The notes beneath the pieces were generated by a model. The model had not been told where the DNA came from. It did no database searches and worked only from the letters and a program-made list of their open reading frames with translations. Below, piece after piece: positions 37,482-45,579 of a stretch of DNA of 45,579 bases; the stretch's first letter is position 1, and every line of letters starts with the position of its first letter. The translations under genes and the position numbers were made by a program. Source of the DNA: a virus; the IMG/VR virus record IMGVR_UViG_3300030044_000035, positions 1 through 45,579 of that record. One strand, given 5' to 3'.

Positions 37482-39021
37482 GCCCGCGCTCGCCGCCAAG
37501 CAGGAGATGGCGAGCCGGATCATGGCGCGCAGAAAGCTGCTGTCGTTCGTGCGGCGCATGAACCCGAAGTACATGGCTGGCTGGGTGCATGAGGATATCT
37601 GCAGGCGGTTGGAGAGGTTCAGCGACGACGTAGCGGCTGGCTTAAGCCCACGGTTGATGCTCTTGATGCCGCCGCGTCATGGTAAGAGTGAGTTGGCCTC
37701 CAAGATGTTCCCGGCGTGGCACCTTGGACGACACCCGGATCACGAATTCATCGCCTGCTCGTACAACATCTCCCTGGCGATGGGGTTCTCCAAGAAGATC
37801 AAGGCCCTGTTCGACGACCCTGCGTTTCAGACTGTGTTCGACGCCCGATTGAACCCCGACAACCGCTCCACGGAAGAGTGGGCTATCGCCGGGGACACAG
37901 GCGGCTACGTCGCAGCCGGTGTCGGCGGTGGGATCACAGGCAAGGGCGCGCACATCCTGGTCATTGATGACCCGATCAAGAACGCGGAAGAGGCGGACAG
38001 CGCCACCACGCGCGAGTCCCTGTGGGACTGGTACGGCTCGACGGCTTACACGCGCTTGGCCCCAGGTGCCGGCGTACTTGTCATTCAGACATGGTGGCAC
38101 GATGACGATCTGGCTGGCAAGCTGCAGCAGGCCATGATCGCCGACCCGGAGGCTGACCAGTTCGAGATCGTCAAATACCCGGCGATTGCGGAGCACGACG
38201 AGTATCTGGATACCGACACTGACTTAATCGTCTACGACACCGCCCCGGCGAACGGTCGGCTGCTGCGGCAGAAAGGCGACTGCCTCCACGAAGCCCGCTA
38301 CGATATCGTTAAACTTCGCCGGATCAAGGCGACCATCGCCAACCGCTTCTGGGCTGCGTTGTACCAGCAGAACCCGGTACCCGACGACGGCAGCTACTTC
38401 ACCAAGGATCAGTTCAAACGTGGGCCGATCCCGTTGCTACTCCAGAGCCGGGTCTACATCGCGTGGGATTTCGCCATCAGTGAGAAAGCTCACAACGATT
38501 ACACGGTCGGTACGGTAGGTCTGCAGGATTACGACGATGTGCTGCACGTAGCGGAGGTGGTGCGGTTCAAGTCTGCTGACGCTTTTTTTATCGTCGAATC
38601 TATTTTAAATCTATCTAAGAAGTGGTACCATGCGAGTCTAACGATTGGCGTCGAGGATGGGCAGATTTACCGCTCGATTGAGGCCCTGCTGAAAAAGCGC
38701 ATGCGGGAGACGAATTTCTACCCCTCCATCGTTGTCCTCAGACCGATTACGGACAAGCTGGCGCGAGGCAGGGCGCTTCAGGGCCGGATGCAGCAGGGCA
38801 TGGTGAGCTTCAACCACACAGGCGAGTGGTACGACACGGTCAGAAATGAGATGCTGCGCTTCCCGGCTGGCGTACACGATGATTGTGTTGACAGTATGGC
38901 GTGGATGGCGCAGATGGCAGTGGGTAGTGAGCCGCCGCAGATGCCGAAGGCGAAGGGCAAGAAGTCCTGGAAAGACAGATTACGCGGTACCCGCGCGAAC
39001 GCGTCGCACATGTCGGCGTAG
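37471..39021 (+). CDS. terL: Large terminase subunit
   Basis: A 516-residue protein starting at GTG (37471) within terS, behind GAGGTGATGC. Walker A PPRHGKSE is at 67-74 and Walker B ILVIDDP is at about 162-168. The nuclease domain has YIAWDFAISE (Asp333), GVEDGQ, and GVHDDCVDSMAW (Asp470, Asp471, Asp474). It cuts and pumps phage DNA into the prohead. Order and length fit P22-like and other podovirus terminases. The C terminus is Lys-rich. Confidence 0.95.
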   Translation: MTTKPALAAKQEMASRIMARRKLLSFVRRMNPKYMAGWVHEDICRRLERFSDDVAAGLSPRLMLLMPPRHGKSELASKMFPAWHLGRHPDHEFIACSYNISLAMGFSKKIKALFDDPAFQTVFDARLNPDNRSTEEWAIAGDTGGYVAAGVGGGITGKGAHILVIDDPIKNAEEADSATTRESLWDWYGSTAYTRLAPGAGVLVIQTWWHDDDLAGKLQQAMIADPEADQFEIVKYPAIAEHDEYLDTDTDLIVYDTAPANGRLLRQKGDCLHEARYDIVKLRRIKATIANRFWAALYQQNPVPDDGSYFTKDQFKRGPIPLLLQSRVYIAWDFAISEKAHNDYTVGTVGLQDYDDVLHVAEVVRFKSADAFFIVESILNLSKKWYHASLTIGVEDGQIYRSIEALLKKRMRETNFYPSIVVLRPITDKLARGRALQGRMQQGMVSFNHTGEWYDTVRNEMLRFPAGVHDDCVDSMAWMAQMAVGSEPPQMPKAKGKKSWKDRLRGTRANASHMSA

Positions 39022-39033
39022 CAGAGAGAAAAT

Positions 39034-41199
39034 ATGCCCCTTAACACCGAGTCGGCTTCAAAGGTCTGGTATCGCTATGCCTACTGTAGGGACAACGGGC
39101 ATGCCCAGTACGTCCTGAAAGCCGATACCTGCGAGCAATTTTTCCAGGGCAACCAGTGGACTGAGGCAGATCGAGCAGCCCTTCGCGCCGCGCGCCGCCC
39201 CGCGCTGACGATCAATAAAATCATCTCCACCATCGGCAACGTAATGGGGGAGCAGATATATAACCGCTCAGAGATCAGTTTCCGGCCTAAGTCCGGCGCT
39301 GACCCTGCCACCGCCGACGTGCTGACGAAGGTGTTCAAACAGATATCTGACAATAATCAGCTTGACTGGCGGCGTAGCGACATGTTCGCAGACGGGATTA
39401 TCACCAGCCGTGGGTATCTTGATGTCAGGCTGGACTTTAATGCCTCCATGCAGGGCGAAGTGCGGATCGAGACGATCAACCCGAAGAACGTGATCGTCGA
39501 CAACGACGCCGAGGAGCACGACCCGGACAGCTGGAACGAGGTGTTTGTCACGAAGTGGATGACTGCCGACGATATCGCCATCCTGTACAGTAAGGAAGAT
39601 GCGGAGTATCTGCGCAACCGCGACGACAGCTACTACCCCTACGGCTACGACTCCATTGACAACATCCGTGACAGGTTCGGCCTGCCATTCAACGCCAACT
39701 ACGGCGGGCAGGCTCAGGCATACGACGAGTCGCCGGTTGTGCGCAGTCTGCGCGTGATTGAGCGCCAGCACCGCATTATGGACCGCCAGAAACACTTCAT
39801 CGACCCAAAAACGGGGAATATGCGCCCGGTTCCAGAGGGTTGGGATCGTGACCGCATCGCCGCAGTCGTCCAGCAGTTCGGTTATCAGGTCATCCCTCGG
39901 CTCGTCAAACGTATCCGCTGGACGGTGATCTGTGACAACGTCGTGCTGCACGATGACTGGTCGCCATACAAGCACTTCACAGTCATCCCTTATTTCCCGT
40001 ACTTCCGGCGCGGCACCACTATCGGATTGGTCGAGAATCTGGTCGGCCCGCAGGAGCTGCTGAACAAGGTCACATCGCAGGAGCTGCACGTCGTCAACAG
40101 CAGCGCGAACGGCGGCTACAAGGTCAAGAGCGGGGCGCTTGCCACGATGTCGATAGAGGAGCTGGAGCAGCGCGGGGCCGAGACAGGGCTGGTGATCGAG
40201 ATGGCCAATTCACTGGACGATATTGAGAAGCTGCAGCCTAACGCCACGCCGCAGGGTCTCGACCGGATCAGTTACAAGGCCGAGGAGAGCATCAAAACGA
40301 TTTCTGGCATCACCGACAGCCAGCAGGGGCAGGACAGGGAGGATGTTGCGGCTAAGGCGATTCAGGAAAAGAAGAAAGCCGCCAACACGAACCTCGCCAA
40401 GCCGCTGGACAGTCTGGTGCGGACGGACTTCATGATCGCCCGGAACGTGCTGGACCTCGTACAGACCTTCTACACAGAAGAACGCATCCTCACCATCACC
40501 CATGACACGCCTGGGGGCGGCACAGAAAATGTCACGATCAATCAGGTGCAGCCCGACGGCACTGTCGTGAACGACTTGATGCTGGGCGAGTTCGACGTGA
40601 CGATCAGTTCGGTGCCGCAGCGCGAGACGCTGGAAGACAGCCAGTTCGATCAGGCGGTCTCCATGAAGAAAGACCTCGGCATCAACATACCTGACGCGTT
40701 CATCATCAACACGTCCCGGCTGCTCAACAAGAACGATCTCATCAAGCAGATGCAGGCAGCTTCCCAGTCGCCGGAAGCCCAGGAGCAGCAGAAGCTGGCC
40801 CTGCGCCAGCAGACAGCGGAGGTCACGAAGACTGAGGCTGAAACGAAGCAGAAAGACGCGGACGCTGTGCTGAAGGATGCCAAGGCGAGGAAAGAGGGCG
40901 TCGCTACCCAGAAAGAGGCCATGACCCCGATTGAAGGGCCGGAAGCAGAGTCCCAGGCAGAGCAGGCGAAAGTGCAGGCGGAGATCGCCCTGAACGAGCG
41001 GAAGTTCCAGCACGAGCAGCAGATGGCCCAGCAGAAATTCCAGCTGGAGCAGGAGAAGCTGCACGCAGAGCTGCAGATGAAGCGGGAAGAGATGAACATG
41101 AAAGCGCAGCTGGATCAAAAAGCAGCAGCGGAGAAGGCGGTCTCCGACAGAATCGCCGCGAGAAGCCAACCTAAACCACAACCAGGAACAAAGACATGA
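39034..41199 (+). CDS. P22-type portal protein
   Basis: A 721-residue portal, the dodecameric ring at the head vertex. KADTCEQFFQGNQWTEADRA, RPALTINKIISTIGNVMGEQ and GYDVRLDF-like strands (RGYLDVRLDF) match the P22 gp1-like portal family. FPYFRRGTTIGLVENLVGPQ and AGITDSQQGQ-type (SGITDSQQGQDREDVAAKAI) segments follow in order. The C-terminal ~150 residues are a long Gln/Lys/Glu coiled coil, as in P22's barrel. AGAGAGAAAAT precedes the ATG. It overlaps the scaffold gene by ATGA. Confidence 0.95.
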   Translation: MPLNTESASKVWYRYAYCRDNGHAQYVLKADTCEQFFQGNQWTEADRAALRAARRPALTINKIISTIGNVMGEQIYNRSEISFRPKSGADPATADVLTKVFKQISDNNQLDWRRSDMFADGIITSRGYLDVRLDFNASMQGEVRIETINPKNVIVDNDAEEHDPDSWNEVFVTKWMTADDIAILYSKEDAEYLRNRDDSYYPYGYDSIDNIRDRFGLPFNANYGGQAQAYDESPVVRSLRVIERQHRIMDRQKHFIDPKTGNMRPVPEGWDRDRIAAVVQQFGYQVIPRLVKRIRWTVICDNVVLHDDWSPYKHFTVIPYFPYFRRGTTIGLVENLVGPQELLNKVTSQELHVVNSSANGGYKVKSGALATMSIEELEQRGAETGLVIEMANSLDDIEKLQPNATPQGLDRISYKAEESIKTISGITDSQQGQDREDVAAKAIQEKKKAANTNLAKPLDSLVRTDFMIARNVLDLVQTFYTEERILTITHDTPGGGTENVTINQVQPDGTVVNDLMLGEFDVTISSVPQRETLEDSQFDQAVSMKKDLGINIPDAFIINTSRLLNKNDLIKQMQAASQSPEAQEQQKLALRQQTAEVTKTEAETKQKDADAVLKDAKARKEGVATQKEAMTPIEGPEAESQAEQAKVQAEIALNERKFQHEQQMAQQKFQLEQEKLHAELQMKREEMNMKAQLDQKAAAEKAVSDRIAARSQPKPQPGTKT

Positions 41200-42179
41200 A
41201 ATACTCCAAACTCCTAAAATTCCTCCTCGCCCCCTTCTTCATGTACGCCGCAGGCGACGAAGGCGGCGGCGCTGAAGACTGGGGCAACGAAGTCACCCTC
41301 GGCGACGGTGCTCCGGCAGACAAAGTCGATCCTGCCACGATTGTTGATCCGCTCAAAGATGACAAGGTCGTCGACGAGACGAAGTTAGACCAGACGGACG
41401 AAGAGAAAGCCGCCGAAGCGCTGAAAGCGAAGCAAAAACCCGTTCCTTTCGAGCGTCACGACGCGATCCTCAAGAAAGAGCGCGCAGAGCGCGCCGCGCT
41501 CGTCGCTGAATTGGCTAAGTACAAGCAGGGCGAGCAAGTCGTCAAGGTCAACCAGGACTTGAATGCCGCCGAGACGAAGATCGTCGGCCTGGAGGCGGAG
41601 TACAACAAGCTCCTGGCTGACGGCGAGATCGAAAAGGCCACTGCCAAGATGAGCGAAATTCGCCGTCTGGAGCGGGATGTGCGCGAGTACCAGTCAGATA
41701 TGAAGGTGCAGCAGGCGGAAGTGCGCGCAGTCGAGCGTGTGCGCTACGACACCGTCGTGGAACGGCTGGAGTCGGCGTACCCGGTGCTGAACCCTAACGA
41801 CGAGGCATATGACAGCGAGCAGGTCGAAGATATCCTGGACCTGAAGGCCACCTACGAGCGCAAAGGGCTGGCTCCCTCGGCGGCGCTGCAGAAAGCCGTA
41901 ACCAAGATGCTCGGTGCCGGCACGAAGAAGCAGGAGATCGCGACTGAAGTGACGCCGAACGTCAAAAAAGAAGACGTTGCTGCCGCCCGCAGGGAAGCCG
42001 CCCTGAAGGCAGGGATCGACGCAGTGAACAAGACCCCAGCCTCGCTGACGAAAGTCGGGGTGAATAGCGACGAGCAGGGCGGCGCGTTGACCGCTGAACG
42101 CGCTATGGCTATGAGCCAGAAGGACTTCGCGGCTATTGACGAGAAGACGTTAGCTAAACTGCGGGGCGACGAGCTGTAA
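41196..42179 (+). CDS. Scaffolding protein
   Basis: A 327-residue acidic, mostly helical protein between portal and capsid genes, where the scaffold gene is normally found. A coiled-coil segment (AERAALVAELAKYKQGEQVV, LEAEYNKLLADGEIEKATAK) and a C-terminal AMSQKDFAAIDEKTLAKLRG tail are typical. The first 17 residues are hydrophobic and signal-like (LLKFLLAPFFMYAAG), which is unusual. A start at Met16 would remove them, but the ribosome site (AGGAACAAAGAC) favours the first ATG. Confidence 0.85.
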   Translation: MKYSKLLKFLLAPFFMYAAGDEGGGAEDWGNEVTLGDGAPADKVDPATIVDPLKDDKVVDETKLDQTDEEKAAEALKAKQKPVPFERHDAILKKERAERAALVAELAKYKQGEQVVKVNQDLNAAETKIVGLEAEYNKLLADGEIEKATAKMSEIRRLERDVREYQSDMKVQQAEVRAVERVRYDTVVERLESAYPVLNPNDEAYDSEQVEDILDLKATYERKGLAPSAALQKAVTKMLGAGTKKQEIATEVTPNVKKEDVAAARREAALKAGIDAVNKTPASLTKVGVNSDEQGGALTAERAMAMSQKDFAAIDEKTLAKLRGDEL

Positions 42180-42221
42180 CCGGCCCCATACTTAACCGTA
42201 CCAACCACTTGAAAGAAAATT

Positions 42222-42629
42222 ATGAGCATCGGATCAAGAGACGCAGCAGAACAAGCCATGAACAGCCCACGAAACGCCGGGGGCAACATGTCCACCCCAG
42301 GGTTCTTCGTGGAGACCTACATGGATGCCGTAACAGCTCATGCTGGCGGCGGACAGACCACCGGGTATCCTATCACCACCCAGATCGCCCGTGTCACTAC
42401 AGTGGCCTCAGCAGGCGATTCGGTTCTGCTTCCCCTTGCGGTTGCCGGTAATTCGATTACCGTCGCTAATGCAGCTGCAGCGAACAGCCTGAATGTCTTC
42501 CCCGGTGTCGGCGATGCTATCAACGCGCTGGCTGTGAATGCCGCCTATGCGTTGGCGGCTGGGAAGACGGTCACGTTCTTCTGCGTGTCCGACGCACCGG
42601 CTGTGTGGCACGCACTACTAAGCGCCTAA
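42222..42629 (+). CDS. Head decoration-like protein
   Basis: A 135-residue protein between scaffold and capsid. IARVTTVASAGDSVLLPLAV, AGNSITVANAAAANSLNVFP and VGDAINALAVNAAYALAAGK form repeating beta strands like those in phage head decoration or fibre-base proteins. An intrinsic terminator follows 21 bp after its stop. Role inferred from position and pattern. Confidence 0.7.
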   Translation: MSIGSRDAAEQAMNSPRNAGGNMSTPGFFVETYMDAVTAHAGGGQTTGYPITTQIARVTTVASAGDSVLLPLAVAGNSITVANAAAANSLNVFPGVGDAINALAVNAAYALAAGKTVTFFCVSDAPAVWHALLSA

Positions 42630-42650
42630 ACCCAGCTTTACGAGTCTAAT

Positions 42651-42690
42651 AAAATAGATAGACTGCTTGCAGTCTATCTATTTTTGTTTT
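42651..42690 (+). terminator. Intrinsic terminator before the major capsid gene
   Basis: A 15-bp perfect stem (42651-42665 with 42670-42684, loop CTTG) runs straight into TTTTTGTTTT. The following 42691-42808 has no clear promoter, but a separate capsid transcript is implied. Confidence 0.92.
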
Positions 42691-42808
42691 AGAATCACGA
42701 ACATGTAGTACCCCGCTTGGCTCCCGATACGGGCCACCTCGTAGGTCGAGACGAAATTCGACACAGCAGCAGTTGTGACTAATTTCAATCAACTTACGGA
42801 GGTGCCAA

Positions 42809-43921
42809 ATGGCATTGACCAATTTTGGGCTTTTGACCAACAACCAGAAAACGATGTGGAGTCGTGATCTCTGGAAGAATGCCCGTAACCAATCATTCAT
42901 CGGCAAATTCCTGGGCAACGGCCCCGGTGCGATGGTTCAGCACATCACTGAGCTGAAGAAATCCGAAAAGGGCGCACGCGCCGTAATTACACTGCTCGCC
43001 GACTTGGTCGGTGACGGTATCGCAGGCGACCGCACACTGGAAGGCAACGAAGAAGCGATGCAGACCTTTGATCAGGTCATTCGCGTCGATCAGCTGCGTC
43101 ACGCTAACCGCCACGAAGGTCGCATCGCCGATCAGAAGTCTATTGTCGAATTCCGTGGCAATGCCCGCAACGTGCTGGCGTACTGGCTCTCGGATCGTAT
43201 CGACCAGATGGCGTTCCTGACGCTGGGCGGCATCTCTTACGCCTACCAGACCAACGGCGCACTGCGCGTTGGCTCCGATCTGCCGTACCTCGAATTCGCT
43301 GCCGATGTTACTGCGCCGACCAATCTACGCGTATTCCGCTGGGACAACACCAACAAGGTGCTGGTTGCCGGTGGTGCGTCGAGCACTGTTACTGCAGTTG
43401 ATACAGTGTCATGGGAAATGTTCGTCGGCCTTAAAGCAGCCGCCAAGAACAACTACATCCGTGGCGTAATGGAAAGCGGCGAAGAAACTTTCCACGCGTT
43501 CCTGACGCCTTCCGCGATGGCGAACCTGAAGCTCGATCCGACCTACCTGTTGAACTTGCGGCACTCGCAGAACAAGGACGTGAACGACAAGCTGTTCTCC
43601 GGTTCCTCGGTCAAGATCGATGGTATCTACCTGCACGAGTTCCGACACGTACCGTGTACCACTGGCGCTGCTTCCGGCTCCAAGTACGGCGCGTCCGGTA
43701 CCGTCGAAGGTGCTCAGATTTTGTTCTGTGGCGCTCAAGCGCTCGGCATGGCAGACATCGGTGCCCCAGAGTGGGAAGAAAAAGGATTCGACTTCGAGAA
43801 CCAACAGGCTATCGCCGTCGGCAAAATCCTGGGCTTCCTGAAACCACGCTTCGGCAACATCTACAACAACAACACCGTGCAGGATTTCGGTGTGTTGTCG
43901 TGCTACGTCGCTCAGAAATAA
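42809..43921 (+). CDS. Major capsid protein, N4 gp56-like
   Basis: A 370-residue protein behind ACGGAGGTGCC. SRDLWKNARNQSFIGKFLGN, GPGAMVQHITELKKSEKGAR and LVGDGIAGDRTLEGNEEAMQ match the N4 gp56/DUF4043 capsid family of HK97 fold. RVDQLRHANRHEGRIADQKS and FLTPSAMANLKLDP follow. The C terminus ends DFGVLSCYVAQK. It forms the icosahedral shell. It lies between two strong terminators with only one partner gene. Confidence 0.95.
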   Translation: MALTNFGLLTNNQKTMWSRDLWKNARNQSFIGKFLGNGPGAMVQHITELKKSEKGARAVITLLADLVGDGIAGDRTLEGNEEAMQTFDQVIRVDQLRHANRHEGRIADQKSIVEFRGNARNVLAYWLSDRIDQMAFLTLGGISYAYQTNGALRVGSDLPYLEFAADVTAPTNLRVFRWDNTNKVLVAGGASSTVTAVDTVSWEMFVGLKAAAKNNYIRGVMESGEETFHAFLTPSAMANLKLDPTYLLNLRHSQNKDVNDKLFSGSSVKIDGIYLHEFRHVPCTTGAASGSKYGASGTVEGAQILFCGAQALGMADIGAPEWEEKGFDFENQQAIAVGKILGFLKPRFGNIYNNNTVQDFGVLSCYVAQK

Positions 43922-43933
43922 GGATAACCAGCC

Positions 43934-44434
43934 ATGAATCTCATCGCATCCCGTTCTGCCCAGTACCCGCTGGTCGCTCAGTTCATCGGCAACTATAACA
44001 ATTGGGTCTATGACTCGGTTAGCTTGGTTGCTGAAACGCTGGGGTCCACGGTGGCCCTGGCTACTGACCCTACGCAAGCCGGCTTGACCGGCCCAGTAGC
44101 GAACACCATCACATTCGACTGTATCCCGATGCCAACAGGCGCGGTGATTACGGGTGGTGAGCTGATCGTCGACACCGCCTATGCCGGCTGTACCGCCGCC
44201 ACGCTCTCACTTGGTATCGCCGGTTCGACTACGGATTTACTATCCGCAGTCAATCTGATGGCAACTGGCCGTACAGCGTTGACCCTGACGTCTCTGGTCA
44301 CGGAAGACCCGAATACAGGCTCGAACCTGCGCATGACGCTCGCCTACACCGTGGCTAACGCCACAGCAGGCAAGTTCCGAATTCGCGTGATGTACACCAT
44401 CGACGGACGCGCTCAGGAAGTGCAGATCACCTAA
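43934..44434 (+). CDS. Capsid-associated or decoration protein
   Basis: A 166-residue protein 12 bp after the capsid gene. ITFDCIPMPTGAVITGGELI, VDTAYAGCTAATLSLGIAGS and GSNLRMTLAYTVANATAGKF read as a beta sandwich found in phage structural genes after the capsid. A role on the shell or as a cement protein is inferred. A UUCG-loop terminator follows. Confidence 0.75.
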   Translation: MNLIASRSAQYPLVAQFIGNYNNWVYDSVSLVAETLGSTVALATDPTQAGLTGPVANTITFDCIPMPTGAVITGGELIVDTAYAGCTAATLSLGIAGSTTDLLSAVNLMATGRTALTLTSLVTEDPNTGSNLRMTLAYTVANATAGKFRIRVMYTIDGRAQEVQIT

Positions 44435-44453
44435 GTTTCACTGGGTGAATAGC

Positions 44454-44477
44454 CAGGGGCTTCGGCCCCTGTTTTCT
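44454..44477 (+). terminator. Intrinsic terminator after the capsid unit
   Basis: A 7-bp GC-rich stem (CAGGGGC/GCCCCTG) with a TTCG tetraloop is followed by TTTTCT. It ends the capsid and decoration gene unit. Confidence 0.92.
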
Positions 44478-44497
44478 AATTACTTAGGACCATCGAC

Positions 44498-44875
44498 ATG
44501 AATTTCACACTGAATAGAGACAAGACGGTGCGATCCCTCTCAGGGCGCTCCGTCGAGTTCAAGAAGGGCGTCAGCACCCATGTGCCGCCTGGTATGTGGC
44601 CAGAGGTACTTGCCCTCGGCGCGCAGCCGGAGGAAGAACTACCCGAGCCAAAGACGTTCGAGTCGAGGGAGCCGTCAGACCCAGTCGCCCGCAGAGCCAC
44701 GATTATGGAAGCGTTCGAGCAGATGGTGAACGGCGCCAAGCGCGACAGCTTCATGGGTACCGGCGTACCGCATATCAAGGCGCTGACCGCGCAGCTGGGC
44801 TTCGTACTCGACAGCAAAGAGCGCGACAAGCTGTGGCAGGAGTTCAAAGAAGGCAAGGGCGGCAGCGAAGCATGA
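44498..44875 (+). CDS. Hypothetical structural protein
   Basis: A 125-residue protein. The N terminus (RSLSGRSVEFKKGVSTHVPP) resembles the short beta strands of phage head proteins. The C-terminal half is helical (IMEAFEQMVNGAKRDSFMGT, GVPHIKALTAQLGFVLDSKE). It overlaps the adaptor gene by ATGA, so it is likely a head-completion partner. AGGACCATCGAC precedes the ATG. Confidence 0.75.
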   Translation: MNFTLNRDKTVRSLSGRSVEFKKGVSTHVPPGMWPEVLALGAQPEEELPEPKTFESREPSDPVARRATIMEAFEQMVNGAKRDSFMGTGVPHIKALTAQLGFVLDSKERDKLWQEFKEGKGGSEA

Positions 44876-45567
44876 ACTCCGACGACCTGTACGAGATGTT
44901 CCGCACCGAGATGAACGATACGGTAGAGCCGTATCTTTGGTCCGATGAAGAAGTGTACGGGTTCGTCGATAGCGCACAGAACAAGTTCGTCAAGTTGATA
45001 GGGGGGCTGGCAGATACCACGTCGCCCTTCACGATGCTGCCGATGACGCTCACCACGGACAGGGTGAAGATCGACAAGCGGATTCTGAAGATACGTGATG
45101 CGTACCGGGTCTCGGACGGCAGGCTGATCGAGGTCATCAACTTCGAGGATATGCGTACCCGACGTATCCGATTCGACGGGCGAACGGGCATGCCAGAGTA
45201 TTTGATTATCGGCATGGAGCCGGAGTATGCGCGGTTTTACCCAGCGCCGGCCACTGTTGACACCGTGCAGCTGCTGGTAGATCGCCTGCCGCTGCACAGG
45301 ATTACCGACGAAGGCGACCAAGAGCTTGAGGTCGACGAGCAGCATAAAGATGGCCTGATGTACTGGATGAAGTATCGCGGCTACAGCAAGCAGGACGCGG
45401 AAACATTCGACAAGGGCAGGGCTGCGGACTTCGAGATGAAGTTCAAAGAATATTGCGGCGAGGCACTGAAGGAAAAAGCCCGCGCCATGCACAAGACACG
45501 CATCACGGCTTACGGCGGCATCCCGATGCACGGTGGAGGCTCTCACTACAGACCACGCGTTTATTAA
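44872..45567 (+). CDS. Head-tail adaptor protein (DUF6682-like)
   Basis: A 231-residue protein. MNSDDLYEMFRTEMNDTVEP and LWSDEEVYGFVDSAQNKFVK match phage adaptor proteins (DUF6682/P22 gp4-like position) that bind beneath the portal. A beta-rich middle (MEPEYARFYPAPATVDTVQL) and a helical C terminus (DEQHKDGLMYWMKYRGYSKQ, DAETFDKGRAADFEMKFKEY) follow. Another gene starts at 45576 behind TTAAGGCTGAAC but is cut by the window edge. Confidence 0.85.
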   Translation: MNSDDLYEMFRTEMNDTVEPYLWSDEEVYGFVDSAQNKFVKLIGGLADTTSPFTMLPMTLTTDRVKIDKRILKIRDAYRVSDGRLIEVINFEDMRTRRIRFDGRTGMPEYLIIGMEPEYARFYPAPATVDTVQLLVDRLPLHRITDEGDQELEVDEQHKDGLMYWMKYRGYSKQDAETFDKGRAADFEMKFKEYCGEALKEKARAMHKTRITAYGGIPMHGGGSHYRPRVY

Positions 45568-45579
45568 GGCTGAACATGT

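Overview
The window is part of a temperate, tailed double-stranded DNA phage or prophage, most likely a podovirus of a proteobacterium. The evidence is a P22-type portal, an N4 gp56-like major capsid protein, a very large injected-type 'polyvalent' virion protein, its own replication genes, and a lambda-type tyrosine integrase with an excisionase-like gene. The host cannot be named from the sequence. The window is not the whole genome: the first CDS is open at the left edge, the next structural gene begins in the last bases, and no lysis cassette, tail fibre or obvious CI-type repressor is visible.

Layout. (1) 1-7624, plus strand: the end of a virion or ejection protein gene and a 2109-residue polyvalent protein with an HExxH protease motif. 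(2) 7625-7870: a convergent intergenic stretch with a repeated pyrimidine/AT/purine element and a hairpin. (3) 7871-36543, minus strand: about 55 tightly packed genes, most joined by ATGA/GTGA overlaps. From promoter-distal to promoter-proximal this holds DNA ligase, an attP-like site, integrase, excisionase and HTH genes, nucleases (VRR-like, DEDD, Cas4-like), a Cys-rich SSB-like candidate, family A DNA polymerase, SNF2 helicase, an HNH/AP2 endonuclease, a MoxR/DUF3150/VWA-metallopeptidase module, an N4 gp49-like gene and a primase-helicase (AEP plus DUF5906-type ATPase). Many small unknown genes lie between them, including at least six under 60 codons. (4) 36544-36848: divergent intergenic region. 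(5) 36849-45567, plus strand: small and large terminase, portal, scaffold, decoration-like protein, major capsid, a second decoration-like protein, an unknown gene and a head-tail adaptor.

How it works together. The minus-strand genes are the early/lysogeny/replication set and the plus-strand genes are the late morphogenesis set. A near-consensus sigma70 promoter at 29084-29112 carries a perfect palindromic operator in its spacer, and a 12-bp match to that operator sits just before the small terminase gene, so one repressor may control both arms.

Most unusual content: three paralogous glycine-rich mini-genes, each starting with the same 10-11 bp-stem hairpin that encodes LTRRLLGLDDG, placed only within and at the edges of the MoxR/DUF3150/VWA module. 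Also notable are an apparent +1 frameshift at a G5 run, a chimeric repeat built from two distant phage genes, two long homopolymers (T18 and A24), repeated intergenic hairpins, and a duplicated AT-rich element that could be an origin.
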